Positions 37,466-45,592 of a DNA stretch of 54,250 nt are shown in pieces (the first letter of the stretch is position 1; each line of letters starts with the position of its first letter). A program made the position numbers and the translations under genes. Origin of the DNA: Myxococcales bacterium (GTDB lineage Bacteria > Myxococcota_A > Polyangia > Polyangiales > Houyiibacteriaceae). The stretch is from the NCBI GenBank assembly GCA_019637115.1, contig JAHBWH010000036.1, forward strand, positions 1-54,250, read 5' to 3'. The notes under the pieces were generated by a model. The model had not been told where the DNA came from. It worked only from the letters and a program-made list of their open reading frames with translations, and ran no database searches.

Positions 37466-38344
37466 TCAGATGTCGACCCGCGAGTCCTCGTCGAGCGTCC
37501 ACCGCCCCTCGACGAAGCGGCCGCGGGTCGCCGTCGCCCGCGTCCCGTCCACGTCGTAGACCCACAACCCCTCGCGCCCGGTGAGCGTCGTGCTGCCCGC
37601 GTTGAAGATCGGCAGCGACGTCTCCGGCACGCGCACCACGAAGCAGTGGTGTACGTGGCCATGGATGATCGCGCCGCGGCGCGCCCGCGCGGTCGCGCGG
37701 AGGAAGTCGTCCGCGTTGTCGAGGCCGTGGCTGACGCTGTCGGGGCGCCCGCTCGCGAGCCGCGGCGCGTAGTGGGTCATCACGAAGACGAAGCGATCGG
37801 CGAGCGCCTCGAGCGCGCGCTCGAGCCCCTCGAGCTGGGCGTCGGGGACACGACCGCTCGAGCTGAGGATGGACGGGTTTGGGCGCGAGCTGTCGACGGC
37901 GACCGTCGCGACGTCGTCGCCGAAGAGCCGCACGAGCGGCCAGCGACCGTCGGTCGCGAGCTCGGGCCGGTCGCTCCGCAGCAGATCGCCGAAGTGCGCC
38001 TCGAAGCGCGCGAGCGCGTCCTCGAGGTAGACGTCGTGGTTGCCGGGGATGGTGACGAGGCCGCGCGGCAAGCGCTCGAAGGGACCTAGCGCGGCGCGGG
38101 CCTGCGCGAGCTCGGGCTCGGTGCCGAGGGCCGTGTGGTCGCCCGTGCAGAGCGCGACGTCGACGCCGATCTCGCGCGCGAAGGACTCGAGCGCCTCGAG
38201 GCGCTCGGTCGCGCCCTGATAGTGGCGTCGACGGCGCAGCGCGAGGTTCGCCCAACCCACGAAGCGCTTGTTGAGGAACGCGCGCGCCGGCACGCCGTCG
38301 AAGCCGGACTCGAGGTGAATGTCGCTAAAGTGAACGAAGCGCAT
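37466..38344 (-). CDS. calcineurin-like metallophosphoesterase
   Basis: A 292-aa phosphoesterase. The five metal motifs are in order: FSDIHLESG (Asp-x-His), CTGDHTA (Gly-Asp), IPGNHDVY (Gly-Asn-His-Asp/Glu), MTHYAPR (His) and HGHVHHC (Gly-His-x-His). No signal peptide; the protein is cytoplasmic. The CTGDH motif has the form Gly-Asp-His rather than the common Gly-Asp-x-Val. Substrate cannot be deduced: the family includes cyclic nucleotide and UDP-diacylglucosamine phosphodiesterases. The ATG lies 2 bp after the argC stop, so translation is coupled. Confidence 0.88.
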   Translation of the reverse strand: MRFVHFSDIHLESGFDGVPARAFLNKRFVGWANLALRRRRHYQGATERLEALESFAREIGVDVALCTGDHTALGTEPELAQARAALGPFERLPRGLVTIPGNHDVYLEDALARFEAHFGDLLRSDRPELATDGRWPLVRLFGDDVATVAVDSSRPNPSILSSSGRVPDAQLEGLERALEALADRFVFVMTHYAPRLASGRPDSVSHGLDNADDFLRATARARRGAIIHGHVHHCFVVRVPETSLPIFNAGSTTLTGREGLWVYDVDGTRATATRGRFVEGRWTLDEDSRVDI

Positions 38345-38346
38345 GG

Positions 38347-39396
38347 TCAGGGCCAGGTCGCCGGCGCGCCGAGGCCGAGGCCTTCCTCGAAGCCGAAGCG
38401 CACGTTCGCCGCCTGCACCGCCTGGCCGGCCGCGCCCTTGACGAGGTTGTCGATCGCGCCGATCGCGATCACCCGGCCCGTGCGGGCGTCGTGGTGATAG
38501 GAGAGGTGGACGCGGTTGCTGCCGCGCACCCAGAGCGTGTCCGGCGACCGGCCGTCCGAGAAGACGTGGACGCTCGGGGAGCCCGCGTAGAGCCCGCGCG
38601 CGGCCTCCACGCACGCGTCCGCGGTGACCTCGCCCTTCGCCTGAGCGTACGCGGTCGCGAGGATGCCACGGGTCATCGGCACGAGGTGCGGGGTGAAGGT
38701 CACGCGGAGCGGCGCGCCCGCGACGCGCGAGAGCTCCTGCTCGATCTCGGGCGTGTGCCGGTGGGCGCCGACCTTGTAGGCGCGAAAGCCCTCGGCGGCC
38801 TCGGGCAGGTGCGTCGCTGGGCTCGGCGATCTTCCCGCGCCGCTCACGCCGCTCTTGGCGTCGATGACGAGGCCGTCCGGCTCGACGAGGCCCGCGCGCA
38901 GCAGCGGCGCGAGCGCGAGCACCGAGACGGTCGGATAGCAGCCCGGCACGGCGACGAGGCCCGCGTCGCGCAGATCCTCGCGGTGCAGCTCGACGAGCCC
39001 GTACGCGGCCTTCCCAAAGAGCGCGGGGGCGCCGTGGGCGCCGTACCACGCCTCGTAGGTCGCGGCGTCGGTGAGCCGAAAGTCCGCGCTGAGATCGAAG
39101 ACTACGACGCCGCGCTCGCGCAGCGCGGCGACGGTGGGCGCGCTCGCGCCGTGGGGCAGCGCGCAGAAGGCCGCGTCACAGCTCGCGGCGATCGCGTCCG
39201 GGTCGAAGTCGAGGATCTCGCCAGCGACGAGCCCGGCGAGCGAGGGCAGCACCTCGTCGACCGGGCGCCCTGCCTTCGTGTGCCCGACGAGCTGCGCGAG
39301 CGCCAGCCTCGGATGCGCGAGGAGGAGGCGCGCGAGCTCGGCGCCGGTGTAGCCCGTCGCGCCGACGACGGCGCAGCGCACTTCGGAGGCAGTCAT
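38347..39396 (-). CDS. argC: N-acetyl-gamma-glutamyl-phosphate reductase
   Basis: A 349-aa arginine biosynthesis enzyme reducing N-acetylglutamyl phosphate to the semialdehyde. The NADP-binding VVGATGYTGAELARLL starts at residue 10; the catalytic Cys153 is in AVPGCYPTVS; AKSGVSGAGRSP and HRHTPEIEQEL are family segments with the active-site His. ATG 39396 was preferred to an upstream start as it fits the family N-terminus. It is followed at once by the phosphoesterase; no other arg gene is near, so the arginine pathway is scattered. Confidence 0.95.
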   Translation of the reverse strand: MTASEVRCAVVGATGYTGAELARLLLAHPRLALAQLVGHTKAGRPVDEVLPSLAGLVAGEILDFDPDAIAASCDAAFCALPHGASAPTVAALRERGVVVFDLSADFRLTDAATYEAWYGAHGAPALFGKAAYGLVELHREDLRDAGLVAVPGCYPTVSVLALAPLLRAGLVEPDGLVIDAKSGVSGAGRSPSPATHLPEAAEGFRAYKVGAHRHTPEIEQELSRVAGAPLRVTFTPHLVPMTRGILATAYAQAKGEVTADACVEAARGLYAGSPSVHVFSDGRSPDTLWVRGSNRVHLSYHHDARTGRVIAIGAIDNLVKGAAGQAVQAANVRFGFEEGLGLGAPATWP

Positions 39397-39469
39397 CTCG
39401 GAGGCTTGGCGCGGGGGGGGACGAGTCGCAAGCACACACCGTCGGCGGCTGACCCCGCCGACCCAGAGA

Positions 39470-40003
39470 CTACGGAAAGAAGGGCCGCGTACCGACCGTC
39501 AAGAAGTCGCCGCTGCGCGCGCACGCGAAGGCCTCGTCGAGGGCCGCTTCCGAGAAAATCGCAACGCCCTCGCCGCCAAGCTCGACGAGCTCGTCGACCC
39601 ATACGAAGTCCCGCTCGACCGTCCGCGGACCGCGGGGGATCGCAGGAGGCAAGCCACGGACGCTCTCGCGCAGCGCCTCGAGCTCACGCCATTGCGCCGC
39701 GTCGAGCTCGACCGCGAACCCCGATCGCCGACGCTCCTGGCGGCGACGTCGCAGGATCGAGCGCCGGACCGTCCCGAGCAACGTGAGCGGGCGGGCGGCC
39801 CGTGGCGGGATCAGCTCCACCAGAACCTCGGCGCCCTCCTCGGGCAGCAGGTCGCTCTCGACGAAGAGGCTGCCCGGCCCGAGCTCGCGCAGTCGATGCC
39901 GGATGGGGACGTCCCACGGCTCCGCGACGACCTCGCACGCGAGATCGACGGCGTGGCGGGACGAGCGGCGGCGCTGGACCAAGATCTCGACGGGCTGGAG
40001 CAT
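39470..40003 (-). CDS. PilZ-like protein with degenerate second motif
   Basis: A 177-aa protein. Residues ~10-110 follow the PilZ barrel pattern: Arg12-x3-Arg16 (RRRSSR), a strand HAVDLACEVV, then RELGPGSLFVES, GAEVLVELIPP, LTLLGTVRRSIL and RSGFAVELD. The second binding motif is changed (Glu-Leu-Gly-Pro-Gly instead of Asn/Asp-x-Ser-x2-Gly), so c-di-GMP binding may be lost or weak. The C-terminal ~60 residues (VWVDELVELGGEGVAIFSEAALDEAF) are not PilZ and not recognised. GGAAGG lies before the ATG. A 16-bp palindrome sits 25 bp upstream. Confidence 0.75.
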   Translation of the reverse strand: MLQPVEILVQRRRSSRHAVDLACEVVAEPWDVPIRHRLRELGPGSLFVESDLLPEEGAEVLVELIPPRAARPLTLLGTVRRSILRRRRQERRRSGFAVELDAAQWRELEALRESVRGLPPAIPRGPRTVERDFVWVDELVELGGEGVAIFSEAALDEAFACARSGDFLTVGTRPFFP

Positions 40004-40027
40004 GCGAACGACCTTCCGCCGACGATG

Positions 40028-40043
40028 CTCCTACATGTAGGAG
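40028..40043. promoter_or_regulatory. perfect 16-bp palindrome upstream of PilZ-like gene
   Basis: CTCCTACATGTAGGAG is a perfect inverted repeat lying between the rpsI terminator and the PilZ-like gene, 25 bp from its ATG. Size and symmetry fit an operator for a dimeric regulator; no cognate regulator is evident. Confidence 0.5.
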
Positions 40044-40076
40044 ATCAGCTCCAGAAATCGACACACACGAACGCGA

Positions 40077-40104
40077 AGAGCCGCCCCCTCGCGGGAGCGG
40101 CTCT
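40077..40104 (-). terminator. rplM-rpsI operon terminator
   Basis: AGAGCCGC (40077-40084) pairs with GCGGCTCT (40097-40104), extended inward by CCC/GGG pairing, 49 bp after the rpsI stop codon. On the minus strand it ends in CTCTTCG. Confidence 0.75.
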
Positions 40105-40152
40105 CTGCGTGACTCGTCGAGCGACTCTCTCGAGTCGGCCTCGAGCGCTGGA

Positions 40153-40560
40153 TCAGCGCTTCGAGTACTGGAACTTCTTGCGGGCGCCCGGCTGACCGGG
40201 CTTCTTGCGCTCCTTCTTGCGGGAGTCGCGGGTCATGAAGCCGTGCTTCTTGAGCGTCGGCTTGAGATCCTGGTCGAGCGCGACGAGCGCGCGGCTGATG
40301 CCGTGGCGGACCGCCTCGGCCTGCGCGGCGACACCGCCGCCGGCGACGTTCACCTCGACGTCGAAGGCGCCTCGCTTGTCGATCGCCTCGAAGGGCTGCT
40401 CGATGATCATGCAGAGGACCTCACGGGGGAAGTACTCCGCGAGCGGACGACCGTTCACGATCATCGTGCCCTGGCCCTCACGGAGGAAGACCCGCGCGAC
40501 CGCCGTCTTGCGCTTGCCGGTGCCGTAGTAGCGGCCGTGGATTGGGTTGGACTTCGCCAT
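40153..40560 (-). CDS. rpsI: 30S ribosomal protein S9
   Basis: A 135-aa ribosomal protein. GRYYGTGKRKTAVARVFL and the C-terminal basic tail ending in QYSKR, which reaches the P-site tRNA, are universal S9 features. It follows rplM by 13 bp on the same strand, the conserved L13-S9 operon found in nearly all bacteria. A hairpin terminator follows. Confidence 0.98.
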   Translation of the reverse strand: MAKSNPIHGRYYGTGKRKTAVARVFLREGQGTMIVNGRPLAEYFPREVLCMIIEQPFEAIDKRGAFDVEVNVAGGGVAAQAEAVRHGISRALVALDQDLKPTLKKHGFMTRDSRKKERKKPGQPGARKKFQYSKR

Positions 40561-40573
40561 CGGTGCCGATTCC

Positions 40574-41002
40574 TCAGAAAGAGAACGGCGCGGGTTGCTG
40601 CGCCGAGTGCGGGTGGGTGGCCCCCGCGTAGACCTTGAGCTTCTTGATCTGCTTGCGACCGAGCGAGGTCTTGGGGAGCATCCCCTTGACCGCCTTCTCG
40701 ACCACGAAGGTCGGGCGCCGCTCCAGGAGGTCCTCGTAGGACTCGGCCTTGAGGCCGCCCGGATAGCCGCTGTGGTGGTACCACTTCTTGTCGGTGAGCT
40801 TCTTTCCGGTCAGCTTCACCTTGTCGGCGTTGATGACGACCACGAAGTCGCCCGCGTCCGCGTGCGGGGTGAAGTCCGCGCGGTGCTTACCACGAAGGAC
40901 GGAAGCCACGCGCGACGCGAGTCGGCCGAGCGGGAGATCGGTGGCGTCGAGCACGTACCAATGACGGTCGACTTCGGCAGCTTTGGCGCTGAGCGTGCGC
41001 AT
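40574..41002 (-). CDS. rplM: 50S ribosomal protein L13
   Basis: A 142-aa protein, the standard L13 length. The ATG at 41002 gives [55 protein letters not shown] and [20 protein letters not shown] are family hallmarks. A longer upstream frame to 41059 is excluded because it does not match L13 and lies in the leader. First gene of the rplM-rpsI operon, with a near-consensus promoter upstream. Confidence 0.98.
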   Translation of the reverse strand: MRTLSAKAAEVDRHWYVLDATDLPLGRLASRVASVLRGKHRADFTPHADAGDFVVVINADKVKLTGKKLTDKKWYHHSGYPGGLKAESYEDLLERRPTFVVEKAVKGMLPKTSLGRKQIKKLKVYAGATHPHSAQQPAPFSF

Positions 41003-41071
41003 TCGAAAACCTCGGGTTCCTCGAGCTCGGGACGTGAACGCCAGACGGGCGCCGTCCACGAAGGGGCGCGT

Positions 41072-41100
41072 TGTCTAGCTGGGCCGCCCTGGGGTGTCAA
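41072..41100 (-). promoter_or_regulatory. sigma70-type promoter of rplM-rpsI
   Basis: On the minus strand TTGACA (41100-41095) and TAGACA (41077-41072) are separated by exactly 17 bp. Transcription would begin near 41065, giving a leader of about 63 nt before rplM. This is the best consensus promoter in the window and contrasts with the -10-only boxes elsewhere. Confidence 0.85.
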
Positions 41101-41221
41101 GCGCAGGGGATCGAAAGCGCAACCTTCCCGGTGACCTGAGGTGCGAACGACGGCCGCTCGGAGGCCGGGCGAACCCCAGAAACCCCGCATTCGCACGCCT
41201 GCGCGGATGTCACAGGGCTGG

Positions 41222-41227
41222 TAGGGT
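41222..41227 (+). promoter_or_regulatory. putative -10 box of plsB
   Basis: TAGGGT lies 9 nt before the plsB ATG at 41237, with no ribosome site between them; the upstream promoter region is shared with the divergent rplM operon. Confidence 0.45.
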
Positions 41228-41236
41228 GCGCCGCTC

Positions 41237-43918
41237 ATGGACCCCCAGCGCGAGATCGAAACCCGGCCACCGAGGGGCTCGACCCCCCCCGAGAGCGCCG
41301 AGGCCGGCGCGGGCGCCGCCGAGGGCGAAGCCGCCAAGCCCTACGAGCCGAACGGGCTCCTCCGCTGGCTCTACCGGCGCTTCTTCGCCCACATCGTCGT
41401 CGACGACGCCTGGAGCGGGGTCGTGCGCGAGAGCGCCCGTCGCGGGGTCGTCGTGTACGTCATGCGCTCGCTGTCCTTGCTGGACTTCCTCTGCCTCGAC
41501 TTCCTCCTCAAGCGCTTCGGCTTGCCCCTCGTCCGCTTCGTCAACGACCTCGGCCTGTGGATCCTCGAGCCCTTCGGCCGCGGCGGCCGCCGGCTCCGCT
41601 TCCGCCGGCAGATCCCCGAGGACCGGGCGCTCTCGGACGTCGTCCGCGAGCGCTACAGCGCCCTGCTCTTCTTGCGCCGCCCCCCGAAGATCGGGCGACG
41701 CGCGCGCAAGGGCGCCGCGCTCGAGATCGACCTCATCCGGACCTTGGTCGAGACCCAGCGCGCGATGGACGAGCCCATCCTCCTCGTGCCCCAGACCTTC
41801 GTCTGGTCGAAGCTGCCACCACGCCGCGAGCCCAGCCTCGTCGACCTCTTCTTCGGGCCCGTCGAGTGGCCGGGCCGCGTCCGCGTGTTCTTCCAGTTCC
41901 TCCTGAACTTCCGGAACGCGCTGCTCCGCTCGGGGGAGCCCTTCGATCTCCAGGCCTTCATGGCCGACAACCCACAGCTCGACGACGCCGCGCTCGCCGA
42001 CAAGGTCCGCTACGCGCTGCTGCGGCGGATGGAGCGCGAGCGCACCCTGGTGCTCGGGCCGACGAAGAAGAGCCCGACCCGCATCCAAGACGAGCTGCTG
42101 CGCTCCCCTCGCGTCCGCGCCCACATCGAGAAGGAGGCGCGCACGCGCAAGGTGAGCGTCGCGAAGGTGGAGGCGGGGGCGCGCAAAGAGCTCCGGCGCC
42201 TCTGCGCCAACCAGCTCCCCTACATGCTGCGGATCCTCAGCGGCGCGCTCGGCTGGGTCTTCAACCGGATCTACGACGGCGTGGTCGTCGACAAAGAGGG
42301 CCTCGACCGGGTGCGCGACGCGGCGCGGGACGGGACGCTCGTCTACCTCCCGAGCCACAAGAGCCACGTGGACTACCTCGTGCTCAGCGCGGTGCTCTAC
42401 CGCAACGCCCTGAGCGCGCCCCTCATCGCCGCCGGCGAGAACCTCTCGTTCTGGCCGCTCGGCCCGATCCTCCGGCGCGGCGGCGCGTTCTTCATCAAGC
42501 GCTCCTTCAAGGGCAAGAAGCTCTACTCCGTGCTCGTCGACGCCTACATGCGGCGACTCATCGTCGAGGGCTTCGCGCTCGAGTTCTTCCTCGAAGGTGG
42601 TCGCTCCCGTACGGGCAAGCTCCTCGCGCCGAAATTCGGCCTGCTCACGATGGTCGTCGACGCGGCGCTGAAGCTGCCGATGCGGAAGGTCTATTTCGTC
42701 CCCGTGAGCATCGGCTACGAGCGCATCATCGAGGAGCGCTCGTACGTGCACGAGCTCGGCGGGGGCGAAAAGCAGAAGGAGAACGTCGGCGGGCTCCTCA
42801 AGACCTCGCAGGTCCTCCGCTCGAAGTACGGCCGCCTCTACGTGCAGTTCGGCAAGGTGCTGAGCTTCGACGAGGTCCTCGAGTGGACGGTGCGCGACGA
42901 GCGCGCCCGTCGGCAGGGCGAGGCGCCCGCGCTCCCCGCCGACCCCATCCTCAAAGACGGCTTGAGCCCGGCCGAGCGTCGCGCCGTCGTCCAGCGGGTG
43001 GCCCACCGCGCGAGCTATCAGATCGACCGCGTCACCGTGGTCACGCCCGCGGCGCTCGTCGCCTCGACGCTCCTCGTCCTCCCGCGCCGCGCGATCACGA
43101 GCGAGCTCCTCGTCGAGACCGCGTCGACGCTCGTCGGCGCGCTCCGCCGCTCGAAGGCGCGTGTCGCGGACGCGCTCGTCGCCGAGGACGGCGAGACCGT
43201 CCGCGCCGACACGGTGGAGCAAGCCGTGCAGCTCTTCCTCGACGCCAAGCTCGTGCGCGCCGACACGCGCGAGGGCCGCCGAACCCTCCACGTCCCCGAT
43301 CCCCGGCGGCTCGCGCTCGAGTACTACAAGAACAACATCCTGCACTTCTTCGTCCCGAGCGCGCTCATCGCCGCCTCGCTCGCGCGAGAAGCCGGCGCGC
43401 TCCCCCTCGACGCGCTCCGCGAGCGTGTCCGGTGGCTCTCGCGGCTCTTCAAGTACGAGTTCATGTACCGCGCCGACGCGGCCTTCGAGCGCATCTTCGA
43501 CGAGGCGCTCGCGCTCATGATCGACGGCGGCGAGCTCGTCCGTGACGACACGCAGGAGGAGCACCCGGTGGTGCGCGTAGCAGCGACCGCCGCCGGCCGC
43601 GACACCGCCCTCTACGCGACGATGCTGCGCGCCTACTTCGAGGCCTACCGCTTGGCCGCGCGCTCGATCGGCGCGGTCGAGGGCGAGGTCGAGCGCCGCG
43701 CCTGGCTCAAGCGCACGCTCGCGCTCGGACAGCGCCTCTACCTCGCGGGCGAGATCGAGCACCGCGAGTCGATCTCGAAGGACAAGCTCGAAGGCGCGCT
43801 CGCGTCGTTCAAGGATCTCGGCGTCGTTCGCTTCGACGGCGACGCCATCGTCCGAGGCGAAGCCGACCCGCACGAGATCCACGATCGACTCGCCGACCTC
43901 CTCGCCCGTGACGCGTGA
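41237..43918 (+). CDS. plsB: glycerol-3-phosphate 1-O-acyltransferase, PlsB family
   Basis: An 893-aa membrane-associated enzyme that puts the first acyl chain on glycerol-3-phosphate. Acyltransferase motif I is His374-x4-Asp379 in PSHKSHVDYL; then GAFFIKRSF (motif II), FFLEGGRSRTGKLL (motif III) and VYFVPVSIGYE (motif IV). Length is typical of PlsB; the N-terminal ~40 residues are low-complexity and the C-terminal ~280 residues form the helical PlsB tail. The ATG at 41237 is the first in frame and follows a -10-like box. Together with glpD, psd and pgsA this window carries much of the phospholipid pathway. A weak hairpin (CCGCT/AGCGG) follows the stop. Confidence 0.94.
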   Translation: MDPQREIETRPPRGSTPPESAEAGAGAAEGEAAKPYEPNGLLRWLYRRFFAHIVVDDAWSGVVRESARRGVVVYVMRSLSLLDFLCLDFLLKRFGLPLVRFVNDLGLWILEPFGRGGRRLRFRRQIPEDRALSDVVRERYSALLFLRRPPKIGRRARKGAALEIDLIRTLVETQRAMDEPILLVPQTFVWSKLPPRREPSLVDLFFGPVEWPGRVRVFFQFLLNFRNALLRSGEPFDLQAFMADNPQLDDAALADKVRYALLRRMERERTLVLGPTKKSPTRIQDELLRSPRVRAHIEKEARTRKVSVAKVEAGARKELRRLCANQLPYMLRILSGALGWVFNRIYDGVVVDKEGLDRVRDAARDGTLVYLPSHKSHVDYLVLSAVLYRNALSAPLIAAGENLSFWPLGPILRRGGAFFIKRSFKGKKLYSVLVDAYMRRLIVEGFALEFFLEGGRSRTGKLLAPKFGLLTMVVDAALKLPMRKVYFVPVSIGYERIIEERSYVHELGGGEKQKENVGGLLKTSQVLRSKYGRLYVQFGKVLSFDEVLEWTVRDERARRQGEAPALPADPILKDGLSPAERRAVVQRVAHRASYQIDRVTVVTPAALVASTLLVLPRRAITSELLVETASTLVGALRRSKARVADALVAEDGETVRADTVEQAVQLFLDAKLVRADTREGRRTLHVPDPRRLALEYYKNNILHFFVPSALIAASLAREAGALPLDALRERVRWLSRLFKYEFMYRADAAFERIFDEALALMIDGGELVRDDTQEEHPVVRVAATAAGRDTALYATMLRAYFEAYRLAARSIGAVEGEVERRAWLKRTLALGQRLYLAGEIEHRESISKDKLEGALASFKDLGVVRFDGDAIVRGEADPHEIHDRLADLLARDA

Positions 43919-44025
43919 TCCGCTCTCAGCGGAAGACGCCCTACCCCGTTTGGATGAGGTCACCTGACACCGCCGGATTCATGGCGTGAGGTCGGTGGTG
44001 CAGGGTGTATTCTTACTCGGGGACC

Positions 44026-44793
44026 ATGGCGGGACAGAACTTCGTCGACTGGCTGGCGCGCGCACAGCCTCCGAGACCCGGCTTCCGCGCCACGCGAAGC
44101 CCCTCGCAGATCCCCCGCGTCCTCAGCTCCGGCGACCTCCGCGTCGTCTACCAGCCGATCGTCGATCTGCGCCGTGATCGCATCTACGCTTACGAGGCGC
44201 TCGTGCGAAGCGACGCCCCCGACTACCAAGGGCCGCCGGCGCTCTTCGAGACGGCGATTCGCGCGGAGGTCTGCGGCGCCCTCGGCCGCGTCGTGCGCGA
44301 GCTCGCGACCCTGAGCTGCCCCGACTACCCGCTGTTCCTCAACATCCACCCGAACGAGTTCGACGAGGGCTGGCTCGTCCAGCCCGACGATCCGATCTTC
44401 CTCCACTACCACCCGGTCTACCTCGAGATCACCGAGTCGGTGCCGCTCAGCCACTTCGCGCTCTGCCACTCGGCGCTGCGCGAGATCCGCAGCAAGGGCG
44501 TCTTGCTCGCGGTCGACGACCTCGGCGCGGGCTACTCGAACTTGAAGTACATCGCCGACCTCTCCCCGGAGGTGGTGAAGCTGGATCGGAGCCTGGTGGC
44601 GCGGCTCCAGCACGACGCGCGCATGCAGCTGCTGCTGCGGCACCTCGTGCGGCTCTGCGAGGAGCTCGGCGCGCGTGTCGTCGCCGAGGGCATCGAGACC
44701 GCCGAGGAGCTCGCCGCCGTGCGCGCGGCGGGCGCGCACTACGGACAGGGATACTTCCTCGCGCGACCGAGCTTCCCGCCGCCGATGATCTGA
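44026..44793 (+). CDS. stand-alone EAL-domain c-di-GMP phosphodiesterase
   Basis: A 255-aa cytoplasmic protein consisting of an EAL domain after a ~35-residue N-terminal stretch. The catalytic signature is complete: Tyr-EALVR (57-61), NIHPNEF, LEITES, the DDLGAGYSNL loop, VKLDRSLV with the catalytic Lys, VAEGIET and QGYFLARPS. It should hydrolyse c-di-GMP to pGpG. No GGDEF, PAS or REC domain is attached. A TATTCT box at 44008-44013 lies 12 nt before the ATG; a GTG at 44005 in the same frame overlaps that box and is less likely. Convergent with the Cys-rich microprotein gene. Confidence 0.92.
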   Translation: MAGQNFVDWLARAQPPRPGFRATRSPSQIPRVLSSGDLRVVYQPIVDLRRDRIYAYEALVRSDAPDYQGPPALFETAIRAEVCGALGRVVRELATLSCPDYPLFLNIHPNEFDEGWLVQPDDPIFLHYHPVYLEITESVPLSHFALCHSALREIRSKGVLLAVDDLGAGYSNLKYIADLSPEVVKLDRSLVARLQHDARMQLLLRHLVRLCEELGARVVAEGIETAEELAAVRAAGAHYGQGYFLARPSFPPPMI

Positions 44794-44809
44794 TCGAGCC
44801 GGCGCTCGC

Positions 44810-45028
44810 TCAACGGAGCGCGCGGGCCGCTGCGTGGAGCGTCCGCATGCAAGGCTCGCAGCCCGTCTCACAGCACGCGGGCCAGGTGTTCTCGGGGCGG
44901 TCCAGCAGCGCCAGCACGAGGAAGCGGTCGTCCCCCTCGAGCCCGTGCGCGCGGCAGACCTCGTCCAAACACGCGTCGGCCTCCGAAGTCGGCTCGTCCA
45001 GACGCGCCTCGTCCGGTCCCTCCTTCAT
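44810..45028 (-). CDS. 72-aa Cys-rich microprotein
   Basis: A short frame whose ATG overlaps the stop of the preceding membrane-protein gene (ATGA), a strong coupling signal. It encodes an acidic N-terminus (MKEGPDEARLDEP), a helix, and a C-terminal Cys cluster in WPACCETGCEPCMRTL (four Cys within nine residues), with two more Cys upstream (residues 20 and 25). This looks like a metal-binding or redox-active small protein. Family not recognised. It is the last gene of the lnt-containing set. Confidence 0.6.
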   Translation of the reverse strand: MKEGPDEARLDEPTSEADACLDEVCRAHGLEGDDRFLVLALLDRPENTWPACCETGCEPCMRTLHAAARALR

Positions 45029-45537
45029 CGGCCCCGCTCGCGGGGGGGCCTGACCAGCTCCGCGTCCTCGACGTCGACCACCAGCGCGGCGGCGCGCGCC
45101 TTCGGGGGTGCGGCCTGCTTTCTGGGCGCGCGCGGCGTGTCCGCGCCGCCGCCCGTGTGGTCGAGCTCCACGAGGATCCCGAAGAGCAAGGACACGATCG
45201 TCGACACCACGAGCGGGATCTGCGTCCACGGCGTGCCCGCGTTCACGCCTGGGAGGGCGAAGGGAACGCCAAAGCCAGCCCAGGTCGACGTGATCCAGTA
45301 CAGCAGCGCGCCGAAGCCGAGGCCAGCCACGGCCTTGAGCACGCTCTCGATCCACGCGTCCTGCTGCCACGGCGGCTTGCCGACGAGCACGCCCGACGTG
45401 GCCCCGGCCCCCATCGCGACGAGGTAGAGCAACAGCCCTTCCCCCTGGGTCCAGCCGAGCCCCCAGTGGAACGCCGCGCCGATCGCGCCGCCGAGGAGCG
45501 CGCCCTTCAGGAGCCCGAGAACGAATCGCCTGAGCAC
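45025..45537 (-). CDS. hypothetical inner-membrane protein
   Basis: A 170-aa protein starting at GTG 45537, where the hydrophobic region begins; the longer upstream frame overlaps lnt and is Arg-rich. Four membrane helices are likely: RFVLGLLKGALLGGAIGAAF, GLLLYLVAMGAGATSGVLVG, SVLKAVAGLGFGALLYWI and IPLVVSTIVSLLFGILVE. The C-terminal ~45 residues are cytoplasmic, basic then acidic. Downstream of lnt by about 55 bp and overlapping the Cys-rich gene. Function unknown. Confidence 0.72.
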   Translation of the reverse strand: MLRRFVLGLLKGALLGGAIGAAFHWGLGWTQGEGLLLYLVAMGAGATSGVLVGKPPWQQDAWIESVLKAVAGLGFGALLYWITSTWAGFGVPFALPGVNAGTPWTQIPLVVSTIVSLLFGILVELDHTGGGADTPRAPRKQAAPPKARAAALVVDVEDAELVRPPRERGR

Positions 45538-45592
45538 CCGTCCATCGTGCCCGCATCGGGCCGGCTCCGCCAACGCGAAGACGCTCGGGCGC

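Noticed and set aside
41210-43963. 917-aa minus-strand open frame opposite plsB
   Set aside because: PlsB motifs are unambiguous on the plus strand; the antisense frame is a charged low-complexity shadow.
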